Assembly (NCBI RefSeq): GCF_035917975.1
Contig: NZ_CP109130.1
Span: forward strand, 5,270,001-5,334,000
Direction of reading: 5' to 3'
Length of the DNA: 64,000 bases
DNA from: Streptosporangium sp. NBC_01756
GTDB taxonomy: Bacteria > Actinomycetota > Actinomycetes > Streptosporangiales > Streptosporangiaceae
Position 1 is the first letter of the stretch, and every line of letters starts with the position of its first letter. This document shows, piece after piece, positions 38,324-50,588 of this stretch. The notes beneath the pieces were generated by a model that did no database searches, was not told where the DNA came from, and saw only the letters and a list, made by a program, of their open reading frames with translations. The position numbers and the translations under genes are program-made.

Positions 38324-38444
38324 TCGCCCACATCCCGTCAGAGCTCGCCCGCGTCCTTCCGTATATTCCCCCAATCGCGGGGGCGGCGACCCCCGGAAAG
38401 GAGAGGGGGCGATGTTCGCCGGAAGCACACACGGGCGGTTCGTG

Positions 38445-38473
38445 TTGACTGTCAAGCCCTCCTTGCATACTGT
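38445..38473 (+). promoter_or_regulatory. groES-groEL promoter
   Basis: TTGACT (38445-38450), a 17-base spacer and TACTGT (38468-38473), placed so that the transcript would begin at about 38480, the first base of the CIRCE element. Confidence 0.6.
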
Positions 38474-38479
38474 TCCGTA

Positions 38480-38506
38480 TTGGCACTCTCCCCGTGAGAG
38501 TGCCAA
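38480..38506. promoter_or_regulatory. CIRCE operator (HrcA binding site)
   Basis: TTGGCACTC, nine bases, then GAGTGCCAA: perfect arms, one base per arm off the classic TTAGCACTC/GAGTGCTAA. It overlaps the predicted transcription start of groES-groEL, so HrcA would repress the operon in the absence of heat stress. Confidence 0.93.
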
Positions 38507-38596
38507 ATCATATGCGACGAGGCAGGTCTGACACCCGCGACGGCAGACCGCTGGTCGCCTCTTCTAGATCATTCAAATCTGAAGGGGAGGTCCGAC

Positions 38597-38908
38597 GTGA
38601 CGACCGCCACCAAGGTTCCCGTTAAGCCGCTCGGCGACCGCATTGTGGTCCAGCCGCTTGAGGCCGAGCAGACCACCGCTTCCGGCCTTGTTATCCCGGA
38701 CACCGCCAAGGAGAAGCCGCAGGAGGGCAAGGTCCTCGCGGTGGGCCCCGGCAACTGGGACGAGGACGGCGACAAGCGGATTCCGCTCGACGTCAAGGAG
38801 GGCGACATCGTCCTCTACAGCAAGTACGGCGGCACCGAGGTGAAGTACGGCGGCGAGGAGTACCTGGTGCTCTCCGCCCGCGACGTGCTCGCCATCATCG
38901 AGAAGTAG
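38597..38908 (+). CDS. groES: Co-chaperonin GroES
   Basis: 103 residues from a GTG with GGGGAGG at 38583-38589. The mobile loop ([14 protein letters not shown]) and the roof and barrel motifs [22 protein letters not shown] are those of Hsp10. It caps the GroEL1 ring encoded next. Confidence 0.97.
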   Translation: MTTATKVPVKPLGDRIVVQPLEAEQTTASGLVIPDTAKEKPQEGKVLAVGPGNWDEDGDKRIPLDVKEGDIVLYSKYGGTEVKYGGEEYLVLSARDVLAIIEK

Positions 38909-38935
38909 TTCACGCTTCATAAAGATGACGTATCG

Positions 38936-40620
<1,685 letters not shown>

Positions 40621-40637
40621 TCTCCATCGGATCCGGT

Positions 40638-40680
40638 ACGGCTCGCGTCCCCCAGGGGGCGCGAGCCGTTTCTGTTTTCC
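40638..40680 (+). terminator. Terminator of groES-groEL
   Basis: ACGGCTCGCG (40638-40647) pairs with CGCGAGCCGT (40660-40669); the tail TTCTGTTTT is T-rich, the best intrinsic terminator in the window. Confidence 0.85.
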
Positions 40681-40747
40681 GGTAAACCGAAAGGGGCCCC
40701 AAAGCGTCACTACGCTTCGCCCTGAAGGCCAAACGTCTCTCTAACAA

Positions 40748-40768
40748 ATAGCCGACATATTCGGCTAT
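40748..40768. promoter_or_regulatory. AT-rich region with inverted repeat upstream of the sigma gene
   Basis: ATAGCCGA (40748-40755) and TCGGCTAT (40761-40768) are perfect 8-base arms around CATAT, in a stretch (40738-40830) far richer in A+T than the rest of the window. Motifs such as TAAAAT and CATACT lie just downstream and could be a -10. No gene fits in 40681-40903, so this is the control region of the sigma gene. Confidence 0.5.
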
Positions 40769-40903
40769 CCAGTAAAATATTAAGGCATACTAAGGCCGCT
40801 GCCGTCATCATTTGATTACACCCCGTTATCTCCGCCTCAATGTGACCAATCCGTAGCCGTTCGCTATGACGACAGGCCGGATCAGGGCGGGCATCATGCC
40901 TAA

Positions 40904-41533
40904 GTGACCGAGGGATGCGTCGCCGACGCCAAAAATGGGGTAAGGCTTGCGACGAGATCTGAAGGGACCGCCCATAGGGATGATCTCAAGGATCTGACAA
41001 GCCTCGCCGTTCAGGGAGATCGCACCGCGATCGAAAGCCTGATCGCGCAGTTAAGGCCAATGGTCGTCCGTTACTGCCGTGCTCGTCTCGGCCGGGTTTC
41101 CGGCCAGTATCACATCGCGGATGACGTGGCTCAGGAGGTGTGCATCGCGGTCCTGTCCGCTCTGCCCCGCTACCGTGACATGGGGCGCCCGTTCGCGTCC
41201 TTCGTCTTCGGGATCGCCTCCCACAAGGTGGCCGACGCGCTGCGCAGTTCCGTGCGCTCCGCCGTGCCCACCCAGGACCTCCCGGACGGGCCTGACGAGG
41301 GCCCGGGGCCGGAGGAGACGGTGGTCCGCTACATCGAGGCCGAGCACGCCCGCAGGCTGCTCGAAAGGCTCCCGGACAACCAGCGCCAGTTGCTGATGCT
41401 CAGGGTGGTGTCGGGTCTTTCCGCAGAGGAGACGGGTAATGTACTGGGCATGTCAGCAGGTGCGGTCCGGGTCGCCCAGCATCGAGCGCTGGCCCGGCTG
41501 CGGGCGATGGCGGAGCTGGAGTCGATAGCTTGA
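40904..41533 (+). CDS. shbA: ECF sigma factor of SigD/ShbA type
   Basis: 209 residues from a GTG. Region 2 reads [40 protein letters not shown] (helix 2.4 near residue 100); region 4 reads [14 protein letters not shown] and [20 protein letters not shown]. Position between groEL1 and guaB matches mycobacterial sigD and Streptomyces shbA, the latter known to drive the principal sigma gene hrdB in Streptomyces griseus. The acidic [12 protein letters not shown] linker between regions is typical. The exact orthologue name is by context, not by alignment. Confidence 0.85.
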   Translation: MTEGCVADAKNGVRLATRSEGTAHRDDLKDLTSLAVQGDRTAIESLIAQLRPMVVRYCRARLGRVSGQYHIADDVAQEVCIAVLSALPRYRDMGRPFASFVFGIASHKVADALRSSVRSAVPTQDLPDGPDEGPGPEETVVRYIEAEHARRLLERLPDNQRQLLMLRVVSGLSAEETGNVLGMSAGAVRVAQHRALARLRAMAELESIA

Positions 41534-41788
41534 CCGCGGAGCAGCCAGGCCGGTCCGGGCGGTGCGGGCGGGCGGGGCGGAGCCGGGCCCATGGAGCCGG
41601 TCACAGCCCCGGACGAGTGCTGCCATGACGACGGTCCACCCACGGCGTCCGGCCCGGAGATACGGGCCGGAGGAGGATCCCGCGGTCGCCGAGACCGACG
41701 CCGTCCTGGAGGCGCTCTCCCGCAGGGAAGCCGTCGCCACGTCCGACGTCGCCGTCGGGCTGCTGTCCGCGCTGATCGAGGACGTCGA

Positions 41789-43817
<2,029 letters not shown>

Positions 43818-43895
43818 GGCCTGTCGCGGATGCCGAGAAACGGACGACAAGGGCTCCGCGCCAGGTTCCGCGAGCAGGCGGGTCACAACGGCACG

Positions 43896-43928
43896 GTACG
43901 GCTCGCGCCCGACTGGCGTGAGCCGTAC
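43896..43928 (+). terminator. Strong hairpin between guaB and guaB3
   Basis: GTACGGCTCGCGCC (43896-43909) pairs with GGCGTGAGCCGTAC (43915-43928), 14 bp with one G-U pair. It lies 26 bases before guaB3, whose start has only a weak purine-rich site (GGGAAAGA) near 43940. It may attenuate readthrough from guaB. Confidence 0.55.
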
Positions 43929-43954
43929 ACGCATGGAATGGGAAAGACAGGCAT

Positions 43955-45073
43955 ATGACTCAGGTGGAGATCGGGCGCGGCAAGAACGGCCGTCGTGCCT
44001 ACGCGCTCGACGAGATCGGTATCGTCCCCTCCCGTCGCACCCGCGACCCGGAGGAGGTCTCGATCGCCTGGCAGATCGACGCCTACCGGTTCGATCTGCC
44101 CGTCGTGGTGAGCCCGATGGACAGTGTGGTCTCGCCGAAGACCGCGATCGAGGTCGGCCGGCTCGGCGGTCTCGCCGTGCTCGACCTCGAAGGGCTGTGG
44201 ACCCGCTACGAGGACCCGACGCCCCTGCTGGCGGAGGTGGCCGAGCTCAAGGGCGAGGCGGCCACGAAGCGGCTCCAGGAGATCTACGACGCGCCGATCA
44301 GAGACGAGCTGATCGGCCGGCGCATCGAGGAGATCCGCGCGGCCGGAGTGACCACGGCCGTCCGGCTGTCCCCGCAGCGCACGGTCCAGCACCACAAGGC
44401 CGTCATCGACGCGGGCGTGGACATCTTCGTGATCCGCGGCACCACGGTCTCCGCCGAGCACGTGTCCAGCCGGGCCGAGCCGCTGAACCTCAAGCAGTTC
44501 ATCTACGAACTCGACGTCCCGGTGATCGTCGGTGGCTGCGCCACCTACACCGCGGCGCTGCACCTGATGCGGACCGGCGCGGCCGGCGTGCTCGTCGGCT
44601 TCGGCGGCGGCGCCTCGCACACCACCCGCACGGTGCTGGGCGTGGTGGTGCCGATGGCGACCGCCATCTCCGACGTGGCCGCGGCCCGCCGTGACTACAT
44701 GGACGAGTCCGGCGGCCGCTACGTCCACGTCATCGCCGACGGCGGCATGGGCACCTCCGGCGACATCGCCAAGGCGATCGCCTGCGGCGCCGACGCGGTC
44801 ATGGTCGGCTCGCCGCTGGCCAGGGCCGTCGAGGCTCCCGGCCACGGTTTCCACTGGGGCTCGGAGGCGCAGCACCCCGAGCTTCCCCGGGGCCGGAGGG
44901 TCGAGTTCGGCACGGTCGGCACGCTGGAGCAGATCCTGCACGGCCCGTCCTCGGTCGCCGACGGCTCGATGAACCTGATGGGCGCGCTCAAGCGCACGAT
45001 GGCCACCGCCGGATACTCCGACCTGAAGGAGTTCCAGCGGGTCGAGGTCGTCGTCGCGCCGCACACCAGCTGA
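43955..45073 (+). CDS. guaB3: GuaB3-family IMP dehydrogenase-related protein
   Basis: 372 residues, no CBS insertion. The family start GRGKNGRRAYALDEIGIVPS is clear. Phosphate-binding glycines (GGMGTSGDIAKAI) remain, but the IMPDH catalytic loop GxGSICTTR reads GFGGGASHTTR, so the nucleophilic Cys is replaced (His222 at the aligned place). Whether it catalyses IMP oxidation cannot be decided from sequence. It follows guaB on the same strand as in all actinomycetes I recall. Confidence 0.93.
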   Translation: MTQVEIGRGKNGRRAYALDEIGIVPSRRTRDPEEVSIAWQIDAYRFDLPVVVSPMDSVVSPKTAIEVGRLGGLAVLDLEGLWTRYEDPTPLLAEVAELKGEAATKRLQEIYDAPIRDELIGRRIEEIRAAGVTTAVRLSPQRTVQHHKAVIDAGVDIFVIRGTTVSAEHVSSRAEPLNLKQFIYELDVPVIVGGCATYTAALHLMRTGAAGVLVGFGGGASHTTRTVLGVVVPMATAISDVAAARRDYMDESGGRYVHVIADGGMGTSGDIAKAIACGADAVMVGSPLARAVEAPGHGFHWGSEAQHPELPRGRRVEFGTVGTLEQILHGPSSVADGSMNLMGALKRTMATAGYSDLKEFQRVEVVVAPHTS

Positions 45074-45092
45074 CGCCTGCCGAAATTCCGCG

Positions 45093-45123
45093 CGGACGCC
45101 CGGCCCGGTGGGCCGGGCGTCCG
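45093..45123 (+). terminator. Terminator after guaB3
   Basis: CGGACGCCCGGCC (45093-45105) and GGCCGGGCGTCCG (45111-45123) form a perfect 13-bp stem with a 5-base loop. Confidence 0.75.
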
Positions 45124-45216
45124 CCGTTGCGGCGGTATCTCCAGTGATCACGACGTCCGCTGACGATAAGGGTTGGCGAAAGTGACGTATGGGGGAAAAT
45201 CTGTGAACATGCCCAT

Positions 45217-46152
45217 GTGCCGGATGATCCCGAACTCCGGGTCGCTCTCAAGGAGGGCCCTTTCCACGTCGCGCTCCGCGCGGCGGTGGAGGCACGCGGC
45301 CTGACTCTGGACCGGCTCCGCCGGCGCCTGGAGGAGCGTGGCCTGCGGGTCGGGATGACGAGCCTGAGCTACTGGCAGCAGGGCCTGCGCCGGCCCGAGC
45401 GACCTGAGTCGCTGCGTGCCGTACGCGCGCTGGAGGAGATCCTCATCCTGCCGCCCCGCTCGCTGATGGGCCTGCTCGGCCCGCCGCGGCCCCGGGGCCG
45501 CGGGCAGGGCGCCGGTCCGCAGCCGGCCGCGGCGCCCTACGCCTCGATCCTGGGCTCCGCGAGCGCCCTGTCGACGCTGCTGCACGATCTGGACGGGGTG
45601 GCCGACGACCGGCGGCTGCACATCGCCGCGATGTACGAGTCGCTCCGGATCGGGGCGGACCGCAGCACCGTCCGGCGCGAGACGCTCCAGGTGGTGCAGG
45701 CGCACGAGGACGCCGCCGACCGCTACATCATGGTCTACCGGGGCGACATCGGATGCGATGTGGAGCGCGTACGGATCCGGGCGCTGGAGGACTGCCGGGT
45801 CGGCCGGGTCCGCCGCGACGGGCCGACCGCCCTGGTGGTGGCCGAGCTGCTGTTCGACAGGGCGCTTCGGACCGGGGACACCCAGGTGATCCGCTACGAG
45901 CTCGCCGATCCGAGCGGGGTGGAGACCACCGAGTACGAGCGGGGCTTCCGCTTCCCGGCCGGCCAGTACATGCTCCGGGTGAGCTTCGACCCCGGCGCCC
46001 TGCCCGCCAGCGTCCGCCGTTTCGCCCGCCACGACTCCGCCGCGGGTGAGCACGACCAGGCCGTGCTCACCCTCAACGCCCACCACGCGGTCCACCTGGT
46101 GACGGGATCGCTCCAGCCCGGCCTGATCGGCATCCGCTGGACGTGGTCGTGA
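45217..46152 (+). CDS. Unrecognised regulator-like protein with N-terminal HTH-like segment
   Basis: 311 residues from a GTG. Residues about 10-80 resemble a XRE-type helix-turn-helix (FHVALRAAVEARGLTLDRLR, then YWQQGLRRPERPESLRAVRALEEIL), a pattern of actinomycete proteins that recruit DNA or another protein. The rest (about 105-311) is alpha/beta with no motif I can assign. A TTGGCG (45173-45178) and GAAAAT (45195-45200) 16 bases apart may be its promoter. It converges on nagA with only three bases between stops. Confidence 0.75.
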   Translation: MPDDPELRVALKEGPFHVALRAAVEARGLTLDRLRRRLEERGLRVGMTSLSYWQQGLRRPERPESLRAVRALEEILILPPRSLMGLLGPPRPRGRGQGAGPQPAAAPYASILGSASALSTLLHDLDGVADDRRLHIAAMYESLRIGADRSTVRRETLQVVQAHEDAADRYIMVYRGDIGCDVERVRIRALEDCRVGRVRRDGPTALVVAELLFDRALRTGDTQVIRYELADPSGVETTEYERGFRFPAGQYMLRVSFDPGALPASVRRFARHDSAAGEHDQAVLTLNAHHAVHLVTGSLQPGLIGIRWTWS

Positions 46153-46155
46153 AGG

Positions 46156-47292
46156 TCAGGAGGGCTCGACGATCCAGCTCCCGCGCTTCATGACCCCGCG
46201 GACTTCCAGGGCGTCGTCGAGGACCACCAGGTCGGCCTGCTTGCCGACGGAGACGGAGCCGAGGAGGCCGGCGAGGCCGATGACCCGGGCGGGGGTGAGC
46301 GAGGCGACCTCGGCAGCCTCGGGCAGCGACAGGCCGACCTCCTGGACGCTGCGCCGGAAGGCGACGTCCATGGTGAGGGTGCTGCCCGCGATGGAGCCGC
46401 CCTCGGCCAGCCGGGCGACACCGCCGGTGACGTTCACCTTCATCGGGCCGAGCCCGTAGACGCCGTCGCCCATGCCGGCCGCCGCCATCGCGTCGGTGAT
46501 CAGCGCGGTCCGGCTGGGGCCCGCGACATCGTAGGCCAGGCGCATCATCGCCGGGTGCAGGTGCACGCCGTCGTTGATCAGCTCGATCGTGACGCGGTCG
46601 TCCTCCAGCAGCGCGGCGACCGGGCCGGGGTCACGGTGGTGCAGCGGTGGCATCGCGTTGTAGAGATGGGTCGCGACGCTGCCGCCGGCGTCGATGCCCG
46701 CGAGCGTCTGCTCGTAGGTGGCGTCACTGTGCCCGAGCGCGGCGATCACGTCGTTCGCGACCGCCTCCCCGATGGTGTCCAGCGCCCCGGGCAGTTCGGC
46801 GGCGATGGTGAGCATCCGCACATGGCCGCGCCCGGCCTTGAGCAGGCCGGCGAACTCCCGGGGCGAGGGGTCACGCAGCAGCGCCGGGTCGTGCGCGCCG
46901 CAACGGGCCCGGGAGATGTAGGGGCCCTCGAAGTGGATCCCGGCCAGCAGACCGTCCTGACACAGGTCGGCGAGGGCGGCGGTCGCCCTGGCCAGGTCGT
47001 CCAGCGTCGCGGTGACCAGACTGGCCATGAGCGTGGTCGTGCCGTGCCGGGCGTGCAGGGCGGCGATCCGGACCGCCTCGTCCGGATCGCCGGTGGGGAA
47101 GGAGCCGCCCGCTCCGCCGTGGTTGTGGATGTCGACGAACCCCGGTACGACGTATCGACCCGCGAGGTCGTGTCCCTGACCGGGGGCGGAGCCCTGACCC
47201 ACGTGGGTGATGCGGCCGTCTTCGATGGTGAGCCAGCCTCCGTGGACACCTTCGGGGGTCACGATGCGGGCGCCGGCGAGTGTGATGCTCAT
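46156..47292 (-). CDS. nagA: N-acetylglucosamine-6-phosphate deacetylase
   Basis: 378 residues. The amidohydrolase metal motif VPGFVDIHNHGG, the active-site HFEGPYI, the later His of ALGHSDATYEQ and the catalytic Asp of TALITDAMAAAG are all present. It deacetylates GlcNAc-6-P, so that glucosamine-6-P can be shared between sugar breakdown and the glmS/glmM cell-wall route, both in this window. The ribosome site GAGAGGA lies eight bases before the ATG. A possible DasR-like site sits about 40 bases upstream. Confidence 0.95.
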   Translation of the reverse strand: MSITLAGARIVTPEGVHGGWLTIEDGRITHVGQGSAPGQGHDLAGRYVVPGFVDIHNHGGAGGSFPTGDPDEAVRIAALHARHGTTTLMASLVTATLDDLARATAALADLCQDGLLAGIHFEGPYISRARCGAHDPALLRDPSPREFAGLLKAGRGHVRMLTIAAELPGALDTIGEAVANDVIAALGHSDATYEQTLAGIDAGGSVATHLYNAMPPLHHRDPGPVAALLEDDRVTIELINDGVHLHPAMMRLAYDVAGPSRTALITDAMAAAGMGDGVYGLGPMKVNVTGGVARLAEGGSIAGSTLTMDVAFRRSVQEVGLSLPEAAEVASLTPARVIGLAGLLGSVSVGKQADLVVLDDALEVRGVMKRGSWIVEPS

Positions 47293-47329
47293 GGGACCAT
47301 CCTCTCCGGTCTCCGGAGGGCCGGTCGAC

Positions 47330-47345
47330 GGTGGTCGGGACCGCC
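47330..47345. promoter_or_regulatory. Possible DasR-type (dre) operator upstream of nagA
   Basis: GGTGGTCGGGACCGCC has GGTC and GACC arms with further flanking symmetry (one G-T break), like the Streptomyces DasR consensus TGGTCTAGACCA, though the central TA is GG here. DasR is a GlcNAc-responsive repressor of nag genes. Weak on sequence, supported by position. Confidence 0.35.
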
Positions 47346-47430
47346 CGAGGCTCGGGGCGCCTTCCCGGGCCTCGGGCGGACCTGTCTGCCCGCGCCGTTG
47401 CCGAGAGCCCGGGGCCGGAACCTTCGGCGG

Positions 47431-48297
47431 CTACCGGCCGAGCCCCATGAGCGCGAGGTAGCCGTCCTCCAGGGTCGGCTCGGCGGGCCGGGCGGCGGGA
47501 TCGGGGGTGGTGGGCGCGATGACCCGGTAACGCATCCCCGCCCCCTCCGGGAGGGCGGCCACCACCCGGCCCCACGAGGGGGCGGGGCCGGAGGTGGTCA
47601 GCGTCCACACCTGCCGGTCGGCCCGGGAGACCAGCTCCCCGACGTTCCCCTGGAACACCAGGCGCCCCTTGGCGAGCACCGCCAGCAACCGGCAGGTCTG
47701 CGCGATGTCCTCGACGATGTGTGTGCTGAGCAGGACCGTGCGGTCGTCCGCGAGCCGGGAGAGCAGGATGCGGAACCGGATCCGCTCCTCGGGGTCCAGC
47801 CCGGTGGTCGGTTCGTCCACGACGAGCAGGCGCGGATCGGCGAGCAGCGCCTGCGCGATGCCGACCCGCCGCAGCATGCCGCCGGAGAATCCCTTGAGCC
47901 TGCGGTCGGCGTCCTGGCTGAGCGCCACCAGCTCCAGCAGTTCGCCGATCCGGCGTCGCCGGGAGGGGCGGGAGTCGAGCCCCTTGAGCAGGGCGATGTA
48001 GTCGAGGAACTGCCGCGCGGTCAGCTCGGGGTAGACCCCGAGGTCCTGCGGGAGATAGCCGAGCGTCCGCTGTACGGCGAGCCGCCCGTCGGCGGCGGTG
48101 ATGTCGTGCCCGCCGACGCGGACCGTCCCCGAGGTGGGCCGCAGCAGCCCCGCCAGGATCCGCATGAGCGTGGTCTTGCCCGCCCCGTTGGAGCCGAGCA
48201 GGCCGTACATGCCGGTCGGCACGTCGAGGTCGAGCCCGTCGAGGGCCTGGACGCCGCCCTTGTAGGTCTTGGTCAGGCGGGAGATCTCGATGCGCAT
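47431..48297 (-). CDS. ABC transporter ATP-binding protein of the sigma-linked operon
   Basis: 288 residues. Walker A is GSNGAGKTTLMRILAGL, the signature is FSGGMLRRVGIAQALL, Walker B is LLVVDEPTTGLDP, and the H-loop is LSTHIVEDIAQT. It is the last gene of a five-gene minus-strand operon led by an ECF sigma factor; the preceding permease gene ends one base upstream. The most similar overall plan is an ABC-2 exporter. Confidence 0.92.
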   Translation of the reverse strand: MRIEISRLTKTYKGGVQALDGLDLDVPTGMYGLLGSNGAGKTTLMRILAGLLRPTSGTVRVGGHDITAADGRLAVQRTLGYLPQDLGVYPELTARQFLDYIALLKGLDSRPSRRRRIGELLELVALSQDADRRLKGFSGGMLRRVGIAQALLADPRLLVVDEPTTGLDPEERIRFRILLSRLADDRTVLLSTHIVEDIAQTCRLLAVLAKGRLVFQGNVGELVSRADRQVWTLTTSGPAPSWGRVVAALPEGAGMRYRVIAPTTPDPAARPAEPTLEDGYLALMGLGR

Positions 48298-48298
48298 G

Positions 48299-49132
48299 TC
48301 AGGACTCCGTCCGGGCGGTGTGGAGGCGGGTGAGGAGGAGGACGGCCGCCGCGAGCGCGATCATCACGGCGATCCAGAGGAGGGCGACGGCCGGGCTCGC
48401 CTCGGGCCGCAGGACGTTCAGTGCGGCGCCCTCCCACGGGCCGTAGACCTCGCCTCCGGGCGGCAGGATGACGTAGGGGAGGTAGGTCAGGCTGTGACCG
48501 AGGTCGAAGAGGCCGTAGGCCACGTACTGGCTGCTGGGGGAGAGGATGCTGCGGGACAGGGTCGGCATCATGGTGGCGGGGATGAGGGTCCCCCAGAACC
48601 AGTAGACGACGAACAGCACGCGGAACAGCAGCGGCGGCATCAGCAGGGGACCGGCCAGGGCGAACGCCCCCACGGAGAGCAGCCCGGGGATGACGGCCGT
48701 CACCAGGAGCGCCACCGACCAGCCCAGCGCGGCGGGTGCGCCCTCGGTGACCGTGTAGACCACGGCCCGGCCGAGATAGACGATGACGAGCGGCACGGCG
48801 GTGGCCGCGCACGTGCCGAGATACTTGCCGATCAGCCGGCCGGTGCGGGCGGCGGGAGTCGTGTCCAGGACATCGGTCATGCCGAGCCGCCGGTCACGGA
48901 TGAGCCGGTCGGCGAGTAGACAGCCGTAGACGATGGGCAGCAGGCTCATGAGCAGGGTGGCCGAGTCGACCATGGCCACCTTCGGGTCGTGTCCTTCGTT
49001 GTGACCCAGGTTCAGGTCCACGTACGTATGGCTGAAGGCGGCGACGGTCGCCGCGTAGACCAGCCCGTAGACGATCCACAGGACGGGCCGGCGGAGCTGC
49101 ATGCGGAATTCGTAGCGCAGGGTCGCGATCAT
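48299..49132 (-). CDS. ABC-2 type permease of the sigma-linked operon
   Basis: 277 residues from the ATG at 49132, which overlaps the stop of the preceding gene (ATGA). It starts MIATLRYEFRMQLRRP, a classical permease opening, and has about six membrane segments, with the cytoplasmic DRLIRDRRLGMTDVLDTTP loop seen in ABC-2 permeases. Confidence 0.86.
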   Translation of the reverse strand: MIATLRYEFRMQLRRPVLWIVYGLVYAATVAAFSHTYVDLNLGHNEGHDPKVAMVDSATLLMSLLPIVYGCLLADRLIRDRRLGMTDVLDTTPAARTGRLIGKYLGTCAATAVPLVIVYLGRAVVYTVTEGAPAALGWSVALLVTAVIPGLLSVGAFALAGPLLMPPLLFRVLFVVYWFWGTLIPATMMPTLSRSILSPSSQYVAYGLFDLGHSLTYLPYVILPPGGEVYGPWEGAALNVLRPEASPAVALLWIAVMIALAAAVLLLTRLHTARTES

Positions 49133-49830
49133 TCGGTCTCGCCTCCGAGGATCCGTTCGGCGTTGCCGAGCAGGGGCCAGGCCGCCGCGGCGAGCAGCAA
49201 CGCGGTCGCCAGCAGGGTCAGCCGGTTGGGCAGCCAGTCGCCGGGCGCCGTCCCGCGCGTGGTGGCGAACAGGTGGAGCAGCCGGGGCACCGTGCTCTCC
49301 TGCATGGCGCTGGAGAGCACCTGTTCCAACACCCAGAGAAACGCGATGAGGGAGGTGGCGGCCGCAGTGTTGCGGAGCGCGACCGCGGCGAGCAGTCCCA
49401 GGGCCGCCAGCCAGAGCGTGGGGGACAGCCAGGTGAGCTGGCCGGTCAGCCCGCCGGGGGCGCCGGGCAGTACCTCCCACCAACCGGTGGCGATGAGCAG
49501 CGCCGAGGCGGCCAGGGCGCAGAGGGCCGTCCAGCCGACCGTCACGACCAGTCGGCGCAGCAGCGTCGAGCGGTATCCGGTGGGCAGGGTGAGTTGCAGC
49601 TCCACCGCGCGGTCCCGGCCGACCAGCGAGGCCGCCGCCAGGCCGGCCACGAGCGGGACCCCCGTTTCCATGGCTGTCACGAGGAACCACGCCGTGTTCC
49701 CCTCCCGGGAACCGAGTCGCGTGCCGAACCCGGCGAGGAGCGCGATGAGGAGGACGAGGACCGGGGGAGCCAGCAGGGCCGTGGGACCGGCCCTGCGTAT
49801 CTCGTGCGACCAGAGGCCGAGGGGTTTCAT
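49129..49830 (-). CDS. Membrane protein, second permease-like subunit
   Basis: 233 residues with about six hydrophobic segments, starting MKPLGLWSHEIRRAGPTALL. The loop GRDRAVELQLTLPTGYRSTLLRR between helices 2 and 3 is a short relative of the ABC-2 cytoplasmic loop. It overlaps both neighbours by four bases, so it is translationally coupled to them. Confidence 0.82.
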   Translation of the reverse strand: MKPLGLWSHEIRRAGPTALLAPPVLVLLIALLAGFGTRLGSREGNTAWFLVTAMETGVPLVAGLAAASLVGRDRAVELQLTLPTGYRSTLLRRLVVTVGWTALCALAASALLIATGWWEVLPGAPGGLTGQLTWLSPTLWLAALGLLAAVALRNTAAATSLIAFLWVLEQVLSSAMQESTVPRLLHLFATTRGTAPGDWLPNRLTLLATALLLAAAAWPLLGNAERILGGETE

Positions 49831-50588
49831 GACCGGTGAGTTGCGCGGGCCCGCCGGATCGGTTCACCCGCGCCCGTCATGATCACGGCGGCGATCGCCA
49901 GGGCCAGGGCGAGGCCGACCGTGGCCGGGCCGGTCGTCCAGAGGCGCTGGAGGCTCTCGGGGACGGGCGCGTCGGTGAAGGTCAGCGCGTACAGGCTCCA
50001 CACCGCCAGCGCGCCGCCCATCGCGCCACCGGGGTTCCAGCACACCGCCAGCAGCAAAGTGAGCGCCGCGAGCGCCGCCATCGGCCCCAGCCACGTCGCG
50101 ATCAGTGACGACAGCCCGGCGGGGAGGTAGCTCAGCGGTGCCAGCACCACCGAGGCGAGCAGCGCCAGGAGCAGGTCGTAGCCGAACACCAGCGTCACCC
50201 TGGCCAGCAGGACGATGCGCGGCGAGGTCGGTGTGACGGCGACCAGTTCGAAGGCGTCGTCCTGCTCCGGGCCGTACAACGTGGCGACCCCGGCCGCGGC
50301 GACCAGCGGGGCGGCGAGGGCGAGTACGAACTCGGCGGCTTCGACCCTGACCAGGGCGTAGCCCGCGCCGATCGCGACCGCCATGACCAGCGCGGAGAGC
50401 AGCCAGATCACCGGGCGCAGCATCCGGGCCTCCATCGCCAGCAGCGCCCACGCCCGGTACGGCCTCGGCCTGGACCAGGTCTCCGCACCGTCGAGTGCGG
50501 ACCTCGTCAGCGCGGCGTTTACGGCCTCCGGCCCGGGGGCGGGCGGAATGTCGTCGCGGATCCCGGACAGCTCAGGCCATTCGTTCAT
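49827..50588 (-). CDS. Membrane protein following the ECF sigma; candidate anti-sigma/permease
   Basis: 253 residues. The first 55 or so are cytoplasmic and acidic-to-basic (PELSGIRDDIPPAPGPEAVN), then six membrane segments follow. It overlaps the sigma gene by 17 bases, the usual place for an anti-sigma factor, but lacks a zinc-finger HxxxCxxC motif. It therefore may be a permease whose N-terminal tail binds the sigma factor (inference), linking transporter state to transcription. Confidence 0.72.
   Translation of the reverse strand: MNEWPELSGIRDDIPPAPGPEAVNAALTRSALDGAETWSRPRPYRAWALLAMEARMLRPVIWLLSALVMAVAIGAGYALVRVEAAEFVLALAAPLVAAAGVATLYGPEQDDAFELVAVTPTSPRIVLLARVTLVFGYDLLLALLASVVLAPLSYLPAGLSSLIATWLGPMAALAALTLLLAVCWNPGGAMGGALAVWSLYALTFTDAPVPESLQRLWTTGPATVGLALALAIAAVIMTGAGEPIRRARATHRS

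Noticed and set aside
38412-38531. Short plus-strand peptide frame across the groES promoter
   Set aside because: Covers the promoter and CIRCE; no ribosome site; mostly an accident of the DNA.
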